Shown here: one piece after another, positions 18,524 through 20,563 of the stretch
How positions within the stretch are numbered: position 1 is the stretch's first letter
How the letters are laid out: every line of letters starts with the position of its first letter
Source of the DNA: a virus
Reading direction: 5' to 3' (one strand)
Virus record (IMG/VR): IMGVR_UViG_3300010392_000532
Location: 1-20,563 of that record
Length of the DNA: 20,563 nucleotides
The notes under the pieces: generated by a model
Databases searched by the model: none
Told to the model about the DNA's origin: nothing
The model's input: only the letters and a program-made list of their open reading frames with translations
Program-made: the position numbers and the translations under genes

Positions 18524-18805
18524 TTACCAATCGTTATCATCTAGTAACTGTTCGACTTTGGCATTACAGTAATCGACATAGGCTTCTGCTTCCCTGATAT
18601 AATCATGTAAATACTTATCTGTAGTAGTACTAGTCCAATACTCGAAGCCCTCACATGAATCAGAGTGATGCATAGTAACCTCTAACAAAAAGCATTTACC
18701 TCTAAGATTAATCATATCGCTATTAGGTTTGTAATATACACAGTTGGCACATACCTTATCCTCTGGGGGGTGTAACTGCCATAGTGGTAAAATTTTAGCT
18801 GTCAT
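18524..18805 (-). CDS. Small Cys-rich protein
   Basis: This 93-residue protein is the last gene of the right minus-strand operon. The ATG at 18805 is 6 nt from GGAGG and is preferred; the one at 18811 touches the ribosome site. CANC (about residues 18-21), then GKCFLLEV and DSCEGFEYW give four Cys arranged C-x2-C, C, C, suited to a zinc or iron-sulfur site. A helical C-terminus follows (YLHDYIREAEAYVDYCNAK). It overlaps the upstream paralog-3 gene by 11 nt. The function is unknown; CxxC...C...C proteins of this size are common in phage genomes. Confidence 0.65.
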   Translation of the reverse strand: MTAKILPLWQLHPPEDKVCANCVYYKPNSDMINLRGKCFLLEVTMHHSDSCEGFEYWTSTTTDKYLHDYIREAEAYVDYCNAKVEQLLDDNDW

Positions 18806-19247
18806 TGTCATCCTCCGAGAATAAAATTTCTAATTCAGATTCACGGCGCTTCGCGCCGAGTTGCTTAGAAGCTGTTACATCCTGCAAAATCCTATTATTC
18901 TCACTCAGTTCAGCAATCTCACATAAAGATTCTTCTAGTATCTCACTAGTATCTCTAATATAATTACGTAATTTTTTCAAGACCAATTTTGGAGTTTTTT
19001 CTAATCCTAAGAGTGACTCACTACCTAAGTAGCTCTCAATCTCATGAACTATCTCTATTTTGTTCTCAGGTACAGCTCCTGTCTTATCCCTATATCCAGT
19101 CTTTTCGTAAACACCTTCCTTAGATAACTTAGCTATTACTGACTTACGAGTTTTATTTAAAGCCACACACATTTCAGCCATAGTAGCTTCCTCACTATGC
19201 ATTTTTAATAGTAGCTCAGTCTCTCTTTTAGTGTATGCAGCAGCCAT
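18795..19247 (-). CDS. Small DNA-binding-like protein, paralog 3 (SVIAKLSKEG family)
   Basis: This 150-residue protein begins MAAAYTKRETELLLKMHSEE and has TMAEMCVALNKTRKSVIAKLSKEGVYEKT, aligning with the helix-turn-helix of the genes at 15010 and 17760. DKTGAVPENKIEIVHEIESYLG and LLGLEKTPKLVLKKLRNYI correspond to their C-terminal halves. An extra coiled-coil-like tail (about residues 105-150) is unique to this copy. Its codons are AT-rich, in contrast to the other two. GGAGG lies 7 nt before the ATG, and the start overlaps the upstream stop (TAATG). A GC-rich hairpin at 18844-18858 lies inside the coding sequence near its 3' end. Confidence 0.7.
   Translation of the reverse strand: MAAAYTKRETELLLKMHSEEATMAEMCVALNKTRKSVIAKLSKEGVYEKTGYRDKTGAVPENKIEIVHEIESYLGSESLLGLEKTPKLVLKKLRNYIRDTSEILEESLCEIAELSENNRILQDVTASKQLGAKRRESELEILFSEDDNDS
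18844..18858. repeat. GC triloop hairpin inside an AT-rich gene
   Basis: CGGCGC-TTC-GCGCCG is a perfect 6-bp stem with a TTC loop, encoding LGAKR in paralog 3. A similar GCCGC-TCC-GCGGC lies in the next gene (19271-19283) and GCGGC-TCC-GCCGC at 18213. Confidence 0.55.
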
Positions 19248-19606
19248 TACTTGTCCTCCTTGCCAAGTACGCCGCTCCGCGGCATGGTTGGCTCAGATGA
19301 TTTAGTTGGCTCAGATGATTTAGTTGGCTCAGATGATTTGGTTGGCTCAGATGATTTAGTACGTTGAATTACTTCTTTATTAGACTCATGCATCTCTTTA
19401 GTATTTATATCAGTTTCAACTGGTGTATCAGTATAATCAGCATCTTGTTGTCTAGAATCTATTACACTTTCGATCATTAATCTAGCAGCATATAGTTTAT
19501 TCTCAACATTACGCATTTTAATAGTAGTTTCTAGTAATTCCCAAGTCTGAATTTCATCAGTATTGATTTCAATTCTAATATCTTTAATCTCTTGTGTAAT
19601 TATCAT
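19247..19606 (-). CDS. Acidic protein with a TKSSEP tandem repeat
   Basis: This 119-residue protein has an N-terminal part with helices (ETTIKMRNVENKLYAARLMIESVIDS), an acidic linker, and four tandem TKSSEP hexapeptides (about residues 83-106) followed by TMPRSGVLGKEDK. The repeat is probably disordered and may be variable in length. A GC-rich hairpin encodes the MPRSGV segment. Start and stop overlap neighbouring genes, so it belongs to a tightly coupled operon with paralog 3. I do not recognise the family. Confidence 0.65.
   Translation of the reverse strand: MIITQEIKDIRIEINTDEIQTWELLETTIKMRNVENKLYAARLMIESVIDSRQQDADYTDTPVETDINTKEMHESNKEVIQRTKSSEPTKSSEPTKSSEPTKSSEPTMPRSGVLGKEDK
19271..19283. 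repeat. GC triloop hairpin inside the TKSSEP gene
   Basis: GCCGC-TCC-GCGGC is a perfect 5-bp stem with a TCC loop, just 3' (in gene sense) of the 18-bp tandem repeats. Its composition contrasts sharply with the surrounding AT-rich coding sequence. Confidence 0.5.
19288..19359 (-). repeat. Four 18-bp tandem repeats in a coding region
   Basis: The plus-strand unit TTGGCTCAGATGATTTAG occurs four times head to tail (third copy has one G for A). It encodes the TKSSEP repeats. Its length, a multiple of three, means copy-number changes would not break the frame. Confidence 0.9.
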
Positions 19607-20553
19607 TATAGCATGTCCTTAAAGTTATCTGTTAATTTTGGTATTTCATGATTAGTAATACCATCATATGGTTGTGGTACAATATCCCAATTATTAAGAT
19701 CTAGTATATGTGCTTGTGGTATTCGATAAGCACTATTAGCAATATGTCCTTGTAATAATATGTTTCTAAGTGGCCACGCTAGTCTATTTATATAAGTGGC
19801 AAAGGCTTTATATTTATTATCAGGAATCATTCTAGGCAAGTTGGTTATTTTATAACCAGTACGCCCACCATAAGTATATGCTAGCCTACGAATATCCATC
19901 ATACTATCATGATCTACTTCTGGTAAATTAGTAATACCAGCTAAGTGTTCTAGTCCAATAACTTCGTCTTTTTGAGCAGTTAATCCATGTCCTAATAAAA
20001 ATTTGAGTCCTTTACTATACTCTAAAGTATCAAACCACCCATTAAGTTCTCTGTCATCCTCTAGTAATCCCCACTCAAACTTTTGTTTGTTAACAGGACG
20101 CCATGACTCATAAGTACACTTATAGAACTCTTTATACGCATACAGCGCTAATGGGGTCAGAACCCCATATCTGCTGTAATCCGTCTTTGTTTGAGTACCT
20201 TTTAGCCATTTACTTCTAGAGAAAAATGCTGGTATAGCATAGGCAGCTTTAACATCACTACCTAGTATAGTAGTAGTTGGGGAAGTGGTTTTTCCTCCAA
20301 CTTCTACTAATACATTCTCATCTAATCCTGAAATGTAATCTAGAATACCCGTGGAATCACGCGATAGTATCAATCCCTCTGGTATACTGGTGGCCATGAT
20401 ATTCACGATCTTTAGCATATCGGAGACATTTAGTTGATTAACGGCTTTTATTTTTGTCTTTTCTAGTTCGCACAGCTCCTCAAATATAGAGGTTAAAAAT
20501 CCTTGAGAATATATACCTTTCCTAGTTTTAGGATTTAGTATTTGTTCATCCAT
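19606..20553 (-). CDS. Hypothetical protein, 315 residues (start uncertain)
   Basis: This 315-residue protein is read leftward from ATG at 20553; the frame stays open to the edge and no ribosome site is visible, so the true start may lie outside the window. It is mostly helical, with a segment SRDSTGILDYISGLDENVLVEVGGKTT, a Trp/Tyr-rich middle (YKCTYESWRPVNKQKFEWGLL) and a C-terminus LNNWDIVPQPYDGITNHEIP. No catalytic or zinc motif was recognised. AT-rich codons match the structural block. It begins a four-gene operon with overlapping starts and stops that ends at the terminator 18368-18405. Confidence 0.6.
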   Translation of the reverse strand: MDEQILNPKTRKGIYSQGFLTSIFEELCELEKTKIKAVNQLNVSDMLKIVNIMATSIPEGLILSRDSTGILDYISGLDENVLVEVGGKTTSPTTTILGSDVKAAYAIPAFFSRSKWLKGTQTKTDYSRYGVLTPLALYAYKEFYKCTYESWRPVNKQKFEWGLLEDDRELNGWFDTLEYSKGLKFLLGHGLTAQKDEVIGLEHLAGITNLPEVDHDSMMDIRRLAYTYGGRTGYKITNLPRMIPDNKYKAFATYINRLAWPLRNILLQGHIANSAYRIPQAHILDLNNWDIVPQPYDGITNHEIPKLTDNFKDML

Positions 20554-20563
20554 TAATTTATCA

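Noticed and set aside
1-20563. Transposase, integrase or insertion sequence
   Set aside because: No transposase or recombinase motifs were seen in any protein, and no paired terminal inverted repeats bracket a gene.

Overview
The window is part of the genome of a tailed double-stranded DNA phage (or prophage). Tail, neck, head and packaging genes form a long block on the minus strand, and small early-type genes are on the plus strand. Portal, protease, capsid and terminase belong to HK97-like families, and the tail genes (two tube paralogs, a terminator and a lambda-type frameshifting chaperone) imply a long-tailed phage, most likely a siphovirus. The host cannot be named. Most genes have Shine-Dalgarno sites, and the promoters are near-perfect sigma70 sites (TTGACA, 16-18 bp, TATAAT), which suits a bacterium with standard sigma70, perhaps a proteobacterium.

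Layout. Positions 1-12438 (minus strand, read right to left): small terminase, a small linker protein, large terminase, HNH nuclease, two membrane/coiled-coil proteins, portal, a protease-scaffold-capsid fusion, head-tail adaptor, a long neck-type protein, tail terminator, major tail tube, a second tail tube paralog, and a tail assembly chaperone that frameshifts at GGGAAAG and runs off the left edge. One strong promoter (12468-12496) starts this block and a second (10234-10262) sits before the HNH gene. The major tail tube frame continues past its UGA for 31 more codons of repetitive, protein-like sequence. Positions 12439-12839 are a divergent control region. Positions 12840-18116 (plus strand) hold five short cassettes, most with their own sigma70 promoter: zinc-knuckle and membrane proteins; two unknown proteins; a small DNA-binding-like protein; a HAD phosphatase, DEDDh exonuclease, membrane protein, SprT-like protease and zinc protein; and a 26-residue membrane peptide plus a second copy of the DNA-binding-like protein. 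Positions 18368-20563 (minus strand) hold four AT-rich genes ending at a terminator, including a third copy of that protein.

The most unusual material lies between the plus-strand cassettes. A composite element of two adjacent hairpins recurs after cassettes, and in reversed order in the first leader. Its stems change in a compensated way while the core CGGGGGTG-N-CGC stays fixed. A 70-nt module (long inverted repeat, 16-bp operator, sigma70 promoter) occurs before two genes, with the operator exactly inverted between copies. A perfect antisense promoter faces one hairpin element. These features suggest a repeated cassette-boundary system, possibly controlled by the three paralogous small proteins; that link is inference.
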